DNA of 64,000 nucleotides from Gemmatales bacterium (GCA_026004675.1 BPJP01000005.1:1-64000); one strand, 5' to 3'; positions 42,691 through 53,149 are shown, numbered from the stretch's first letter. Program-made: numbers and translations. The notes: generated from the letters alone by a model not told the origin.

Positions 42691-45420
42691 ATGGCGAAGT
42701 ACGTCTATTTTTTTGGTGGTGGCAAAGCTGAAGGTCGGGCCGACATGCGCGAACTTCTGGGAGGCAAAGGGGCGAACCTTGCCGAAATGACCAACATCGG
42801 TCTCCCTGTCCCGGCGGGCTTCACGATCACCACCGAGGTTTGCACCTATTACACCAAGCATGGTGATTATCCTCCGGATTTGAAGCCTCAGGTCGACGAA
42901 GCCCTCAAGAAAACCGAAGAAGTCATGGGGGCGAAGTTCGGCGATGACAAGAACCCCCTGCTGGTTTCCTGCCGCTCCGGCGCCCGCGAAAGCATGCCCG
43001 GCATGATGGATACCGTCCTCAATATCGGGTTGAACGAAGCGACATTGCGCGGCCTGATCGAGAAAACCGGCAACGAACGTTTCGGCTGGGACAGCTACCG
43101 CCGATTCGTGCAAATGTATGGCGACGTTGTTCTGGGCATGAAGCACGTCAAAGGCGAAGACCCCTTCGAAGCGATTCTCAGCGACATGAAAAAGAAAAAA
43201 GGGGTCCAGCACGACACCGATCTGGATACGAACGATCTCAAGGAACTCGTCAAACAATTCAAAAAAGCGGTCAAGGACCATACCGGCAAAGACTTTCCCG
43301 AAGATGTTCACGACCAGATGTGGGGCGCCATCGGCGCCGTCTTCGGTTCGTGGATGAACGAACGAGCCATTATTTACCGCCGCAAATACTCGATTCCGCA
43401 TGATTGGGGGACGGCGGCCAATATCTGCTCTATGGTATTTGGCAACATGGGGAATGATTCGGGGACCGGCGTCGCTTTCACCCGCGATCCGTCGACGGGA
43501 GAAAAAGTCTTTTTCGGCGAATACCTCATCAATGCTCAAGGGGAAGATGTCGTCGCCGGCATCCGCACCCCGAAAAAGATTGCCGAGCTGAAAAAAGACA
43601 TGCCCGAAGTCTACCAGCAACTCGAAGAAATTCGCGAAAAGCTGGAGAAGCACTATCGGGACATGCAGGACATCGAATTCACGGTACAAAAAGGCAAACT
43701 GTGGATGTTGCAAACGCGGAACGGCAAGCGTACGGGATTTGCCGCCGTCAAGATCGCTGTCGATATGGTCGCCGAGGGACTCATCACCGAGGACGAAGCA
43801 CTGTCGCCGAAACGAATTCCGTCGGACGATTTGAATCAGTTGCTGCAACCCGTATTCGATCCCCAGGATAAAGCGAAAGCGATCGCGGATGGCCGCCTCC
43901 TGGCCAAAGGGATCAACGCCGGTCCCGGTGCCGCCAGCGGTCACATCAAATTTCACGCCGACGCCGCGGCTGAGTGGTTTCACCAGCACGAAAAAGACAA
44001 AAACGAACGTCGCGTCATCCTTGTCCGCAAAGAGACCAGCCCTGAAGATATCCGCGGCATGGAAGTCGCCGATGGTATTCTCACCGCGTTCGGCGGGGCC
44101 TCAAGCCATGCTGCTCTTGTCAGCCGCCAAATGGGCAAAGTCTGCGTCGTCGGCTGCGGCGACCTGAATATCGACTACGAAAAGAAGACTTTGACAGTCG
44201 GCAACAACGTTTTGAAAGAAGGAGATTGGCTCAGCATCGATGGGTTTACCGGCGAAGTCATTGCCGGCAAAGTCGCCACTCGGCCGAGCGAGGTGATCCA
44301 GGTTCTGCTCGAGAAGTCGCTCAAACCCGAAGATTCACCGGTCTATCAGAACTTCGCCAAAGTCATGAGCTGGGCGGACGCCCGCCGCAGGATGCGCATC
44401 CGCACGAATGCTGACAAGCCACAGCAGGCGTCCGAGGCTATCGCTTTCGGTGCCGAAGGCATCGGCTTGTGCCGAACCGAACATATGTTCTTCGAAGACG
44501 ATCGCATCGAAGCGATGCGGGAAATGATCCTGGCCGACAAACCGGAAGATCGCAAGAAGGCTCTTGAAAAACTTCTTCCGTTCCAGCGAAGCGACTTCGA
44601 AGGTCTGTTCAAAGCGATGAAAGGCAAGCCCGTCACTATCCGGGCCCTCGATCCGCCGTTGCACGAATTCTTGCCCCATCAACCAGAGCAGGAAAAACAG
44701 CGCGAGGAATTGGCGAAAAAGCTCAACATTACCGTGGATCGCGTTAAAGAACGGATCAAGGAGTTGCACGAAACCAACCCCATGCTTGGCCACCGTGGCT
44801 GCCGACTTGGCATCGTTTATCCGGAAATAACGGAAATGCAATGCCGGGCCATTTTCGAAGCCGCGTGCAACGTCCAAGCCCAAGGCATCGACGTCCAGCC
44901 TGAAATCATGATCCCGCTGGTTGGTTTCCTCACGGAACTGCAGGCTCAGGCAAAAATTGTTCGCGACACCGCCGAAAAGGTCTTTGCCGAAAAGAAAACC
45001 CGAGTCAACTACCTTGTCGGCACGATGATCGAAACGCCGCGAGCCTGCATCGTTGCGGACCAGATTGCCAAGGAAGCCGAGTTCTTCAGTTTCGGGACCA
45101 ACGACTTGACACAGACCGCATTGGGAATCAGTCGCGACGACTACGGGTCGTTTATCGTCCACTATATCCAAAACGATATCGTTCCGAAGGACCCGTTCCA
45201 ATCGCTCGACATCGACGGTGTCGGCGGTTTGATGCGTCTCGGCGTGGAAAAGGGACGCCAGCAACGACCAGGAATCAAGATCGGCATCTGCGGCGAACAC
45301 GGCGGCGATCCGTCGTCCATCATGTTCTGCGAAACGATTGGTCTGGACTACGTCAGTTGCAGTCCGTTCCGCGTGCCGATCGCCCGACTCGCTGCTGCCC
45401 AGGCGGCTATGCAAAAATAA
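42691..45420 (+). CDS. ppdK: Pyruvate, phosphate dikinase
   Basis: 909 residues, full length. The ATP-grasp domain is N-terminal ([21 protein letters not shown]). The phospho-histidine domain carries [16 protein letters not shown] with the catalytic His. The C-terminal PEP/pyruvate TIM barrel has GTNDLTQT and the catalytic Cys in [10 protein letters not shown]. It interconverts pyruvate, ATP and phosphate with PEP, AMP and pyrophosphate, in glycolysis or gluconeogenesis. A hairpin terminator follows. Confidence 0.97.
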   Translation: MAKYVYFFGGGKAEGRADMRELLGGKGANLAEMTNIGLPVPAGFTITTEVCTYYTKHGDYPPDLKPQVDEALKKTEEVMGAKFGDDKNPLLVSCRSGARESMPGMMDTVLNIGLNEATLRGLIEKTGNERFGWDSYRRFVQMYGDVVLGMKHVKGEDPFEAILSDMKKKKGVQHDTDLDTNDLKELVKQFKKAVKDHTGKDFPEDVHDQMWGAIGAVFGSWMNERAIIYRRKYSIPHDWGTAANICSMVFGNMGNDSGTGVAFTRDPSTGEKVFFGEYLINAQGEDVVAGIRTPKKIAELKKDMPEVYQQLEEIREKLEKHYRDMQDIEFTVQKGKLWMLQTRNGKRTGFAAVKIAVDMVAEGLITEDEALSPKRIPSDDLNQLLQPVFDPQDKAKAIADGRLLAKGINAGPGAASGHIKFHADAAAEWFHQHEKDKNERRVILVRKETSPEDIRGMEVADGILTAFGGASSHAALVSRQMGKVCVVGCGDLNIDYEKKTLTVGNNVLKEGDWLSIDGFTGEVIAGKVATRPSEVIQVLLEKSLKPEDSPVYQNFAKVMSWADARRRMRIRTNADKPQQASEAIAFGAEGIGLCRTEHMFFEDDRIEAMREMILADKPEDRKKALEKLLPFQRSDFEGLFKAMKGKPVTIRALDPPLHEFLPHQPEQEKQREELAKKLNITVDRVKERIKELHETNPMLGHRGCRLGIVYPEITEMQCRAIFEAACNVQAQGIDVQPEIMIPLVGFLTELQAQAKIVRDTAEKVFAEKKTRVNYLVGTMIETPRACIVADQIAKEAEFFSFGTNDLTQTALGISRDDYGSFIVHYIQNDIVPKDPFQSLDIDGVGGLMRLGVEKGRQQRPGIKIGICGEHGGDPSSIMFCETIGLDYVSCSPFRVPIARLAAAQAAMQK

Positions 45421-45429
45421 CGGTCATTT

Positions 45430-45480
45430 TTGGGGCGATTGAAAATCGCGGGATTTCTGTCGCCCCAATTTTCTTCTTTT
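45430..45480 (+). terminator. Rho-independent terminator after ppdK
   Basis: TTGGGGCGA pairs with TCGCCCCAA; an inner GATT/AATC-type helix may extend it. It is followed by TTTTCTTCTTTTT and begins 9 bases after the ppdK stop. Confidence 0.75.
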
Positions 45481-45596
45481 TCTCTTTCACTTCGAACAAT
45501 GCTTGCTAACATCGAACATTAGAAACGGGCTCCCGCGAGCAGAAAATTGAATCTGTACGGAACCGCTTTTCGAATCGCATTGTGGGAGGATGGATC

Positions 45597-46010
45597 ATGT
45601 CTCGATCACTTTTGACAGCTGCGTTGGTGGCTTTGTCCGCGTCCGTCTTGGTGGCGGATGGTGCCGCAAAAGATACCCCGGCGGCGGCGGCAACCCGCAA
45701 AAAGCTCAAGACCAAGGTGAAAATCGACGTAAAGAATGAGTTTTTCCGCGAAGTCCTGGCCGAAATCAATGAATACGTTGAAGAAGCCGGTCACACGCCC
45801 ATCGGCTGGAAATACGATCTTGGTGTTTCCATGAACACACGCGTAACCTTCAAGGGAGAAGGCACAGTTGAGGAAGTTCTCGACAAGCTTTTGAAAATCC
45901 GCGAACTTGGCTACATCGTCATTTCCAAGCCGGGAGATCGGTACGACGGCTGGATTCTGATCAAGATGGGCAAGGAACGAGGCTATCCGGAAAAAAAGAA
46001 AGATGAATAA
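45597..46010 (+). CDS. Small secreted protein with STN-like domain
   Basis: 137 residues. A signal peptide ends at about residue 24 (ALSASVLVADGAA). The body (VKIDVKNEFFREVLAEINEY, VTFKGEGTVEEVLDKLLK, YIVISKPGD) matches the beta-alpha pattern of secretin/TonB short N-terminal (STN) domains, which bind partners in the periplasm. It has no barrel or secretin core, so it stands alone. GGAGG precedes the ATG. A strong terminator lies just after it. Confidence 0.65.
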   Translation: MSRSLLTAALVALSASVLVADGAAKDTPAAAATRKKLKTKVKIDVKNEFFREVLAEINEYVEEAGHTPIGWKYDLGVSMNTRVTFKGEGTVEEVLDKLLKIRELGYIVISKPGDRYDGWILIKMGKERGYPEKKKDE

Positions 46011-46037
46011 GAAATACTAGTCCGACTGATCGTTTCG

Positions 46038-46067
46038 AGCCGTCCTGCTGAACGGGACGGCTTTTTT
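46038..46067 (+). terminator. Rho-independent terminator after the STN-like gene
   Basis: AGCCGTCC and GGACGGCT form an 8-bp stem with a 9-base loop, followed directly by six Ts. It lies in the 59-base gap between two convergent genes. Confidence 0.85.
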
Positions 46068-46069
46068 GT

Positions 46070-46948
46070 TTACGCTGCGAGGGAATCTTGCATCGCGGAA
46101 CTGAGTGGTTTGAATGCCTTCAAAACCAGTACCCGGCCGATGAGGCGTTCCAGAACGGACGTGGGCAGGATTCGCCACAAGCGTGGAAGTTCTTTTCGGC
46201 GGAGTTGTCTTTTGTGCACGCGATGTTCGACGAAGCAACCAAACAATCGTTTCAGCCGCCGTGCGGAAAAGCGCGCGTGTGGCAAAGGTTGTTGTCGCTG
46301 GCGTTTCCAGGGGAAAACGATTCTCGTCCAGAAATCGACGTCGTACTTCGCTGGCGTGACAGCTAGTACCTTCCCTCCCGGTTTCAACACGCGATAGACT
46401 TCATAGATGACAGGAACGGGATCTGCCACTTCGTGGAGCAAGCTGCTGATGCAGGCGACATCGATACTGGCTGATTCCAGTGGCAGATGGGCTGGATCGG
46501 CGTGAAGGAATCGGCCACCAAGACCGCGAAGCTCGAAGTTGCGGCGAATGAGCGCCAATTGTTCAGCCGACGGGCTGCACACCGTCATAAAAGCGCCGTT
46601 GCGGGCGTATTGCAACCAGTCGGTGCCAAGGCCGTTGCCCAGCCCGAGGAGTTGCTCACCGGCATGCTTGGAGAACTCCATCAGACGTGGTATCCAGCGC
46701 CCTTGTCGCCCGTGGCGCTGGTTTTCGATATTCAAAAACCACTGCAAAGAGTAAGGCTCCGCTCCTTCATCCGGCGGCAGGGACTCGATGGTCGGATCAA
46801 AAGATTCGTCGGCGTACAGCCGATCGGCGAAGGCGCTCGGATCATGCGGACCCGCCAGCGGCCAGCCGTTCTCATCCGCCGATGCCTCGTGCGCAATGGT
46901 CAACGTTGATCCTTCCCAGCGCGCCTGGTTGCCTGATGACTGCTCCAT
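46070..46948 (-). CDS. Class I SAM-dependent methyltransferase
   Basis: 292 residues. Motif I is LLGLGNGLGTDWLQY, followed by the acidic strand end, HADPAHLPLESASIDVACIS and LLHEVADPVPVIYEVYRVLKPGG, all typical of the Methyltransf_11 group. A C-terminal basic segment (RQQPLPHARFSARRLKRLF) resembles lipid or sugar-lipid methyltransferases (UbiE-like). The acceptor is unknown. The last codons end 3 bases from the terminator of the opposite gene. Confidence 0.85.
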   Translation of the reverse strand: MEQSSGNQARWEGSTLTIAHEASADENGWPLAGPHDPSAFADRLYADESFDPTIESLPPDEGAEPYSLQWFLNIENQRHGRQGRWIPRLMEFSKHAGEQLLGLGNGLGTDWLQYARNGAFMTVCSPSAEQLALIRRNFELRGLGGRFLHADPAHLPLESASIDVACISSLLHEVADPVPVIYEVYRVLKPGGKVLAVTPAKYDVDFWTRIVFPWKRQRQQPLPHARFSARRLKRLFGCFVEHRVHKRQLRRKELPRLWRILPTSVLERLIGRVLVLKAFKPLSSAMQDSLAA

Positions 46949-47247
46949 CGTCCCGCTTCTCTGTGCTTCCGGAAAACAAGGCTGCTTTTGCGATCGATTC
47001 CCCGCAGCCGATTGGGGATCATAATTGAATCCGCCTCTCCGTCAAGTCGAGACCAGCTCGAGGTTCAAGGTGGTAAAACGAGGTCAACCGGCAAAGCAGA
47101 CAAGCTGTGGTCGCGACCGTGATAAAATAACAAGGGTTGTGCCTGCCGAATATAGCGGCTGTGCTGGCGAAAACGTTTGTCTATGCCATTCATCGGCTGG
47201 TTGAAAGGCGTTGCCGCATTTTTTTGACCAAAACGTGAGAAAAATTC

Positions 47248-48468
47248 ATGTTCGAAAAACTCAAGCGCCTGTGGACGGCCAGCGCGGACGACCGGGAGTT
47301 TCAGGCGGAATTGGAAAAACTGCGTGAAAAAACGCCGGCGCCGTTGTTCTGGCTGTTCGGAAAAACCCAAAGTGGCAAGACATCGATTGTCAGGTTCCTC
47401 ACCGGAGCTGAAGACGCCGAGATCGGCCGAGGTTTTCGCCCCTGCACCAGATTCTCCAGGCTCTATGACTTCCCCACTGCCGACGCCCCCTTGCTTCGCT
47501 TTCTCGATACCCGCGGCCTCGACGAACCAGGCTATGCGCCTGACGACGACTTGAAACAATTCAACGAACAAGCCCAGGTCATCATCGTTACAGCGAAAGT
47601 GATGGACCACGCCCAGGCAAGCGTGATCGAACACTTGCGAACTTTGCGCAAAGCAGCACCGGAACGTCCCGTCCTTCTGGCTCTGACCTGCCTGCATGAA
47701 GCCTATCCGCAGCAGCAACACCCGATGCCCTATCCGTTTCAGTCTGGCCAAGACACGAACAAGAATGACGAGCGGCGTGTCGGCGTGTGGACGGTTTCTG
47801 CAACCGCCGTACCGGAGGCTTTGCTTGCCTGTCTCGAAGAACAATGCCGGCGTTTCGATGGTCTTTTCGACCGGGCAGTGCCAGTCGACCTTACGCGTGC
47901 CGACGAGGGGTTCGCCGAGCCGAATTACGGCGGTGACCAATTGCAAAGCGAACTGCTCGCTCTACTTCCCCATGCGTATCGCCAGTCGTTGCTCATGTTG
48001 GAAGACGCCAAAGAGGAGTTGCAAGAGCTATATGCACGGCGAGCCATGCCCTACATCCTTTCGTACAGTACGATGGCGGCGACAGCCGGCGCTATGCCGA
48101 TCCCTTGGCTGGATCTGCTTGTTTTGCCTGGCATTCAGGCCAGGATGATTTACGACATCGCTAAACTCTATGGTCAGCCTGTTTCTGGAGAGCGTTTCCT
48201 GGAATTGGCAGGCACGCTCGGTATCGGCATGTTTGTGCGTCAGGCCGTGCGCGAGGTGGTGAAACTGGTCCCCTTCGCCGGTTCCGTGGCAGGAAGTGCT
48301 TTGGCGTTTGCGTCCACGTTCGCCTTGGGCAAGGCTTTCTGCTACTATTATCGTGCCGTGCATCAAGGCCACGTCCCCAAAGCAGAAGACCTCAAACGTT
48401 ATTACGCCGAACAGCTGACCCTGGCGGAACAGGCTTTCAAGCGACGATCCGCTCCCCCTTCTGAATGA
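47248..48468 (+). CDS. Membrane-associated GTPase with DUF697-like C-terminus
   Basis: 406 residues. The G domain has a P-loop (FGKTQSGKTSIVRFL) and DTRGLDEPG (G3). A following region gives a helical pair and a hydrophobic C-terminal section (AATAGAMPIPWLDLLVLPGIQ, FAGSVAGSALAFASTFALG) like YcjF/DUF697 proteins. The NKxD motif is replaced by ALTCLHE, so nucleotide specificity may differ. It may act in envelope stress or membrane remodelling; this is inferred. A long frame on the other strand is a shadow. Confidence 0.85.
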   Translation: MFEKLKRLWTASADDREFQAELEKLREKTPAPLFWLFGKTQSGKTSIVRFLTGAEDAEIGRGFRPCTRFSRLYDFPTADAPLLRFLDTRGLDEPGYAPDDDLKQFNEQAQVIIVTAKVMDHAQASVIEHLRTLRKAAPERPVLLALTCLHEAYPQQQHPMPYPFQSGQDTNKNDERRVGVWTVSATAVPEALLACLEEQCRRFDGLFDRAVPVDLTRADEGFAEPNYGGDQLQSELLALLPHAYRQSLLMLEDAKEELQELYARRAMPYILSYSTMAATAGAMPIPWLDLLVLPGIQARMIYDIAKLYGQPVSGERFLELAGTLGIGMFVRQAVREVVKLVPFAGSVAGSALAFASTFALGKAFCYYYRAVHQGHVPKAEDLKRYYAEQLTLAEQAFKRRSAPPSE

Positions 48469-48549
48469 TGGTTGTCTCTTGCGGCATGCTCATTCCTGGT
48501 TGGTGTCTCACCTGGACATTGCATGTTTTCGGGCATTTGGAAAAGGGAA

Positions 48550-48592
48550 GACCGCCTGCCGGTGGGCCATAATGGAATTCCGGCAGGCGGTC
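48550..48592. terminator. Bidirectional terminator-like hairpin between convergent genes
   Basis: A perfect 13-bp stem (GACCGCCTGCCGG with its complement) and a 17-base loop between the GTPase gene and the DUF1501 gene. There is no strong T-run on the plus strand; the minus strand continues TTCCCTTTT. Confidence 0.6.
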
Positions 48593-48625
48593 GGAAGGTA
48601 TTTGTCAGGCGAAGCCGAAATGTGA

Positions 48626-49915
48626 TTAAAGCAGTTCTTTGATTTCGGAACCTCCTTCGATCAATTTGATCGGGCGTTGCAGGTCGCTGATATTCTCCTT
48701 TCGGGGATTGATGTTGAGCGCCCTGTAGAAAGTGCAGAAGAGATCAGGAACGGTGACAGGGCGTTCGACGACATCGGTGCCATCGTTACTGGTTTTACCG
48801 ATGACCTGCCCGCCTTTGATTCCTCCGCCAGCTAAAAGGAGGCTGAAAGCACGCGGATAATGGTCGCGACCAGTGCGTGCGTTGATGCGTGGTGTGCGGC
48901 CGAATTCACCCATCCAGATGATGAGAGTTTTATCGAGTCTACCGCGTTCTTTCAGGTCGGCAATCAGAGCGGCAAGAGCTGGGTCAGCCTGGCTGCTGAG
49001 GGTCTGGACGCGAGTAAAGTTGTCCTGATGCGTGTCCCAGCCGTTTTGCATGACTTCGACAAACGTGACTCCAGCCTCTACCAGTCGTCGAGCAAGGAGG
49101 CATCCCTGGCCGAAGGCGTTGCGGCCATAGCGATCGCGCGTTTTGTCGGATTCTTGGCTTATATCGAAAGCTTTAATACGCGGGCTGCGTACCATGCGTG
49201 AGGCATTGTCGTAGAGCTGTCGATGTTCGGCAACGCGCGGACCGCCTCCGGCGCTGGCAAAGTCATCTTCGAGGTCGCCAAGCAGACGCAAGCGACGCTG
49301 GAATCGGCTGTCCGCGACGGGCAAGGAGACATTGTTCGGCATCCGTTGCGGGTCGTCGACTGCAAACGGAGCGACTCGTGTTCCCAAAAAGCCGGCGCCC
49401 ACCAAAAAGCGTCTGGAACCAATGCTCACGAAACCGGGTAAATCGAAATCTTTCGGTCCGATCTCATTGGCAACGATGGAGCCAAGGCTGGGATATTTGA
49501 CCGCGCCGGACGGAACATAGCCCGTATGCAATTGGTAAGCCGCCCGAGCGTGCGCGCCTTCGCGATTCGTCATGGAACGGATCAAGGCAATGTCTTTCAT
49601 TTGTTTGGCCACTTCCGGCCAGTGTTCGGCAATCTGAATGCCTGGAACCGCTGTTTCGATCGCTTTGGTCGGGCCGCCGTTGTCGTGACCTGGTTTTGGA
49701 TCAAAGGTTTCGAACTGGCTTGGACCTCCTTGCATAAACAGCAGGATGCAAGCCATGCCTTGTTTGCGTAGTTCTTCAGCGTGGATCGTGACGGCTTCTT
49801 TCCAGCCCAGAAGCCCCGCAGCGGCGGCGCCAGCGCTGACCGAGCGGAGAAACCCTCGGCGGCTGACGATCCCATGCCGACTCATCTGGACGTGCATCAG
49901 TAATTGCGTGTTCAT
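48626..49915 (-). CDS. DUF1501 family secreted protein
   Basis: 429 residues. A twin-arginine signal (SRRGFLRSVSAGAAAAGLLG) is followed by the DUF1501 body: CILLFMQGGPSQFETFDPKPG, SLGSIVANEIGPK, VEVMQNGWDTHQDNF, IWMGEFGRTPRIN and GRDHYPRAFSLLLAGGG. The sulfatase/phosphatase-like fold and the H/D residues suggest a metal-dependent hydrolase. It always pairs with DUF1549/DUF1553 genes in planctomycetes, as here (the partner is 80 bases upstream). No biochemical role is established. Confidence 0.93.
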   Translation of the reverse strand: MNTQLLMHVQMSRHGIVSRRGFLRSVSAGAAAAGLLGWKEAVTIHAEELRKQGMACILLFMQGGPSQFETFDPKPGHDNGGPTKAIETAVPGIQIAEHWPEVAKQMKDIALIRSMTNREGAHARAAYQLHTGYVPSGAVKYPSLGSIVANEIGPKDFDLPGFVSIGSRRFLVGAGFLGTRVAPFAVDDPQRMPNNVSLPVADSRFQRRLRLLGDLEDDFASAGGGPRVAEHRQLYDNASRMVRSPRIKAFDISQESDKTRDRYGRNAFGQGCLLARRLVEAGVTFVEVMQNGWDTHQDNFTRVQTLSSQADPALAALIADLKERGRLDKTLIIWMGEFGRTPRINARTGRDHYPRAFSLLLAGGGIKGGQVIGKTSNDGTDVVERPVTVPDLFCTFYRALNINPRKENISDLQRPIKLIEGGSEIKELL

Positions 49916-49995
49916 GATCGGTCCTCATGTTCGGGTTCGCAGTTGTATTTCGGTGTTGTCTCGTTCGGCTGCGTTTTCGCCCCAGCCCGGCGTCG

Positions 49996-51690
49996 CTAAC
50001 GTTTGGTTTGAAATTCCGTCGAGTTCAGTAAAACCCAAAGAATGTCTTCAAAGGCTTCGGTGCGGTCGCCGACTTCTTTCAGATAAGCACGGCAGCGTTC
50101 GCGTTCCTTGGCAGTAGGTTTTCGCCCGAGAACGCGCAGGTATACCATTTCCAGAGCGTCATCGTCATTGGGATAGGCTTTGAGAATTCGAGCGAGCAGG
50201 TTGGTTCCAACCGCTCGGATTTTGTCGTTGATGACCGGGTTGTTCATCAGGAACAACGCCTGGGGAATGCTCCCTTCGACTTCGTCGGGAGGTGTGGAGG
50301 GGTCGTAGCGGAATTCCTGTTTGAAGAGAGCTTCCAGCCCGTTACGTCGGCCGAAGTAGCGAGTATTGATCGACGGGCCCATCCTTCCCAAGACCCCCGT
50401 AAGCGAGTTCCACAACGCATCGGCAGACAAGCGGGTGGGATAGGCAGCCGAGAAATACATGTGTTGGCTGGCCGCTTCTCCCAGCCGAATCTGTCGCTGA
50501 TAGGTGTCGCTCGTCATGATATCTCGGAAGAGTCGTCGAATATCATAATTGGACGCCTGGAACGAAGCAGCCAAACGCGCCAGAACTTTGGGCATGACTA
50601 CTTCCTTTTGCGGTCCCATGTCGTCGACGGGTTCATAGAACGACTGCCCCATCAAGACACCCCAAATGCGATTGACGTAGGCGGCAGCGAAATAGAAGTT
50701 GTCAGTCGAGGTAATGTAGTCGGCCAAAGCTTTGCGGCGGTCCTGGTCGTCGACGTTCTTGCCAGGCGTGGCCCCGGTCAAGAAACGAGGGTGCGTGATG
50801 AACCGTTTCTCCGGGTCCTTCTTGTCAGGCATCAGGTGTTCGCCGAACCGGACCGAGATCAGTTGCATGCCGAATCCCTGGCCGGCGTTGCGAATGGGCC
50901 GTTCGCGCATTCGGCCAAAAAAGGCCGCGAACTCGTGAAATTGCACCCGCTTCCACTGATCGAATGGGTGATCGTGGCATTGGGCACATTGGATTTGTAT
51001 GCCGAGAAATATCCGGGCGGTCTCCGCGGCGCGTTCGTTGGCCGCGTCCGGACCAAAGTGGCTGGCGAGGAAATATGCCGCGCCATTTTTCGTCGGTTCA
51101 CTCCCCTCAATCTGACCTTCCGCGGTCAGCATCGCCCGCACGATTTCATTCCACGGTGTATTCTTGGCGAATTGCTCCTGCAGCCAGTATTCAAATGGCT
51201 GAACGTACAAAATGGCACGTTGATCCGTCAGGTTCGCGGTCACCACGTCGCGCCAGTAACGTGACCAGTGCTGGGCATATTCCTCGCTCGCCAAAAGCCG
51301 ATCGATCAGCCTGGCTCTCTTGTCCGAATTCTTGTCGGCGATGAATTCGGTTATGTCCGCAGGGAGCGGAAGTCGTCCGGTCAAATCGAGCGTAACACGC
51401 CGGACAAAGTTTTCATCGGAGGCGACCGGAGCAGGTTTCAAGGTGGCGGACCTGAGTTCTTCGGCTACCAGCTGGTCAAGCTCGCCAGGCGCCAGTCGAG
51501 TCTTCGGCGCTTTTTGCCATTCCTCCAGCCTGAGCCGATCCGCTTCGGACGAAGGTGTTGCCTCGGGCAGATTGCGAAAATCGATCCTTGGCCGACGTTG
51601 GCCAAAGGCGTCGGCAGTAAAGAAGGCTATTGCCAGAACTACAGCAGCGCAACTGGTTGTAAAATAACGGCTTGTGGTGCAGAAACGCAT
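49996..51690 (-). CDS. DUF1549 and DUF1553 domain secreted protein
   Basis: 564 residues. A signal peptide (about 1-30, TADAFGQ) precedes DUF1549 (FVRRVTLDLTGRLPLPADIT, YAQHWSRYWRDVV) with a CxxCH motif (IQCAQCHDHPFDQWKR), and DUF1553 (about 300-550: NRIWGVLMGQSF, DLIRRLFRDIM-like segment, YLRVLGRKPTAKERE). The CxxCH may bind haem c. The DUF1549/1553 to DUF1501 pair is a hallmark of Planctomycetota and probably a co-transcribed unit. It lacks the N-terminal cytochrome domain of the longer paralogues. Confidence 0.93.
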   Translation of the reverse strand: MRFCTTSRYFTTSCAAVVLAIAFFTADAFGQRRPRIDFRNLPEATPSSEADRLRLEEWQKAPKTRLAPGELDQLVAEELRSATLKPAPVASDENFVRRVTLDLTGRLPLPADITEFIADKNSDKRARLIDRLLASEEYAQHWSRYWRDVVTANLTDQRAILYVQPFEYWLQEQFAKNTPWNEIVRAMLTAEGQIEGSEPTKNGAAYFLASHFGPDAANERAAETARIFLGIQIQCAQCHDHPFDQWKRVQFHEFAAFFGRMRERPIRNAGQGFGMQLISVRFGEHLMPDKKDPEKRFITHPRFLTGATPGKNVDDQDRRKALADYITSTDNFYFAAAYVNRIWGVLMGQSFYEPVDDMGPQKEVVMPKVLARLAASFQASNYDIRRLFRDIMTSDTYQRQIRLGEAASQHMYFSAAYPTRLSADALWNSLTGVLGRMGPSINTRYFGRRNGLEALFKQEFRYDPSTPPDEVEGSIPQALFLMNNPVINDKIRAVGTNLLARILKAYPNDDDALEMVYLRVLGRKPTAKERERCRAYLKEVGDRTEAFEDILWVLLNSTEFQTKR

Positions 51691-51990
51691 TTGGCATCCC
51701 CCTCTCGGGTTGTGTAAACCATGGCTAAATTAACACCGCGTCTCCGCGATGGTTCCGAGATTTCGGCGATTTTTTTCAAAGGTACAGGCCGCTCGATTTC
51801 GAGCCTGATCGCCACGACGTTTGCGGAACGACGCCCGTTTACCGCCGTACAACCGTCAAACTCGTCCTTTCACGATCGGCACACATCATGAAATCGTCTC
51901 TGAAACCGAGAATAGCATTTTCTTTCATCGCCTGCCGGAAGACAATGGACAACAGCGACAATACCTTTCGATCCGAGGCAAGTCTTCGCC

Positions 51991-52566
51991 GTGAACGCAC
52001 AACGATGGCGAACGAATTGGAAGAACGCGGGCTGGCATCGAGGCTGTCTGATGCCCTGCGTGATGGCAGTCATTGTCTTTTTCGTGTCGGCCGGCAGGGC
52101 GCAAAGCGATTACTCCAATTGCCGGTTGACCTTGGAGTGCCGACGGGTGCTTGCCGCTGAACCGTCGCTGCGCGCATGTCAGATCGGCGTCAGTGTCCGC
52201 AACCACGTGGCGACTCTTTGGGGAACGGTCACGTCCGTAACGTTGTCACGGCAAGCGGAACGGCTGGTTGGAAAGGTCTTGGGAATCGCCAGCGTCAACA
52301 ACGAATTGAAGGTGATCGGTCCCGGTCATCCTGACTGGCAATTTCTTCGGATGCCGAAGATGCGCATGCAACCCCGGCCGGCGCTACAAACGAATCAAAT
52401 GAAGCGCAAACCTGTCGCGCAACTACTGCACGGCAAGAAACCGGTGCGAATCCAATTGCACAGGCCGATCACGACCTACGAGTCGCCAGGGGACCAGGAC
52501 TTGCAATGGAAGCCCGCGACTCCGACGCGGCCGATGGTGAAACTATTGCCGCCGGAAAAGCCCTGA
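51991..52566 (+). CDS. Secreted BON-domain protein
   Basis: 191 residues from GTG 51991 (an ATG at 52051 is an alternative). A signal sequence (VMAVIVFFVSAGRAQS) precedes a BON domain (SLRACQIGVSVRNHVATLWG, QAERLVGKVLGIASVNNELK). BON domains bind membranes or peptidoglycan. The C-terminal 80 residues are basic and Pro-rich, without a fold I recognise. Confidence 0.75.
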   Translation: MNAQRWRTNWKNAGWHRGCLMPCVMAVIVFFVSAGRAQSDYSNCRLTLECRRVLAAEPSLRACQIGVSVRNHVATLWGTVTSVTLSRQAERLVGKVLGIASVNNELKVIGPGHPDWQFLRMPKMRMQPRPALQTNQMKRKPVAQLLHGKKPVRIQLHRPITTYESPGDQDLQWKPATPTRPMVKLLPPEKP

Positions 52567-52584
52567 GTGCCTTTGCGGCAGGAC

Positions 52585-52986
52585 CTAAACGACGGTGCGA
52601 ACTTTGCCGTGGTGGCTTCCACCAGGGCGAATTGGCGGAGGGGCAAGACCAAAACTGGACAGAATAGACGTGTCGTCGAATTCGACGGCGATGACGTGGT
52701 TGGGATCACAGATGGTGCAGAAAGTCTTGACGGTTTCTTCTCCGGTAGGAGTGCGCTGACGAACTTGCTGCAAGGCGATCAGAGCCGAGCCGTCCTGTAA
52801 CAAGCAGGCGGCGTCCGCAAGGATTCGACCACTGACCATTCGCGGAGCGTATTGTTTCGCGCCGCCCCCGATGATGCTGTCGGTGCCGAGAGCCTGAATG
52901 GAGGCTTCCCCGTCCAAGACAATCGTGCACGGACCCGACCAGCGCTGTTCCCTGCCGAAAATTTTTCCCAGGACGGCGGTAATCAT
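52585..52986 (-). CDS. Hypothetical protein, 133 residues
   Basis: The start at ATG 52986 has AGGAGAGG 6 bases upstream, so it is probably expressed. The sequence (GPCTIVLDGEASIQALGTDS, GRILADAACLLQDGSALIAL, CTICDPNHVIAVEFDD) is mostly beta with two helices and no signal peptide. The Cys pair CTIC might bind metal. I do not recognise the family. It faces the BON gene across an 18-base gap. Confidence 0.6.
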   Translation of the reverse strand: MITAVLGKIFGREQRWSGPCTIVLDGEASIQALGTDSIIGGGAKQYAPRMVSGRILADAACLLQDGSALIALQQVRQRTPTGEETVKTFCTICDPNHVIAVEFDDTSILSSFGLAPPPIRPGGSHHGKVRTVV

Positions 52987-53149
52987 CGCTAACCTCTCCT
53001 GCGTTGGATCATGAACGCCTATTCGCCGCTCGCCGACGATTACTATAGCCTAGCATATTCAGGTGGTCAATTTGAAGCACGCAAAGGGCCAACCCCGTCG
53101 TTTGGTCTTGCACCAAGGCGGTTTTCGTGTTGTGCCCTCAATGGATGCG

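Noticed and set aside
44335..45414. 359-codon minus-strand frame
   Set aside because: Antisense shadow of ppdK.
47065..47946. 293-codon minus-strand frame
   Set aside because: Antisense of the GTPase gene; Arg/His/Gln-rich with no family match.
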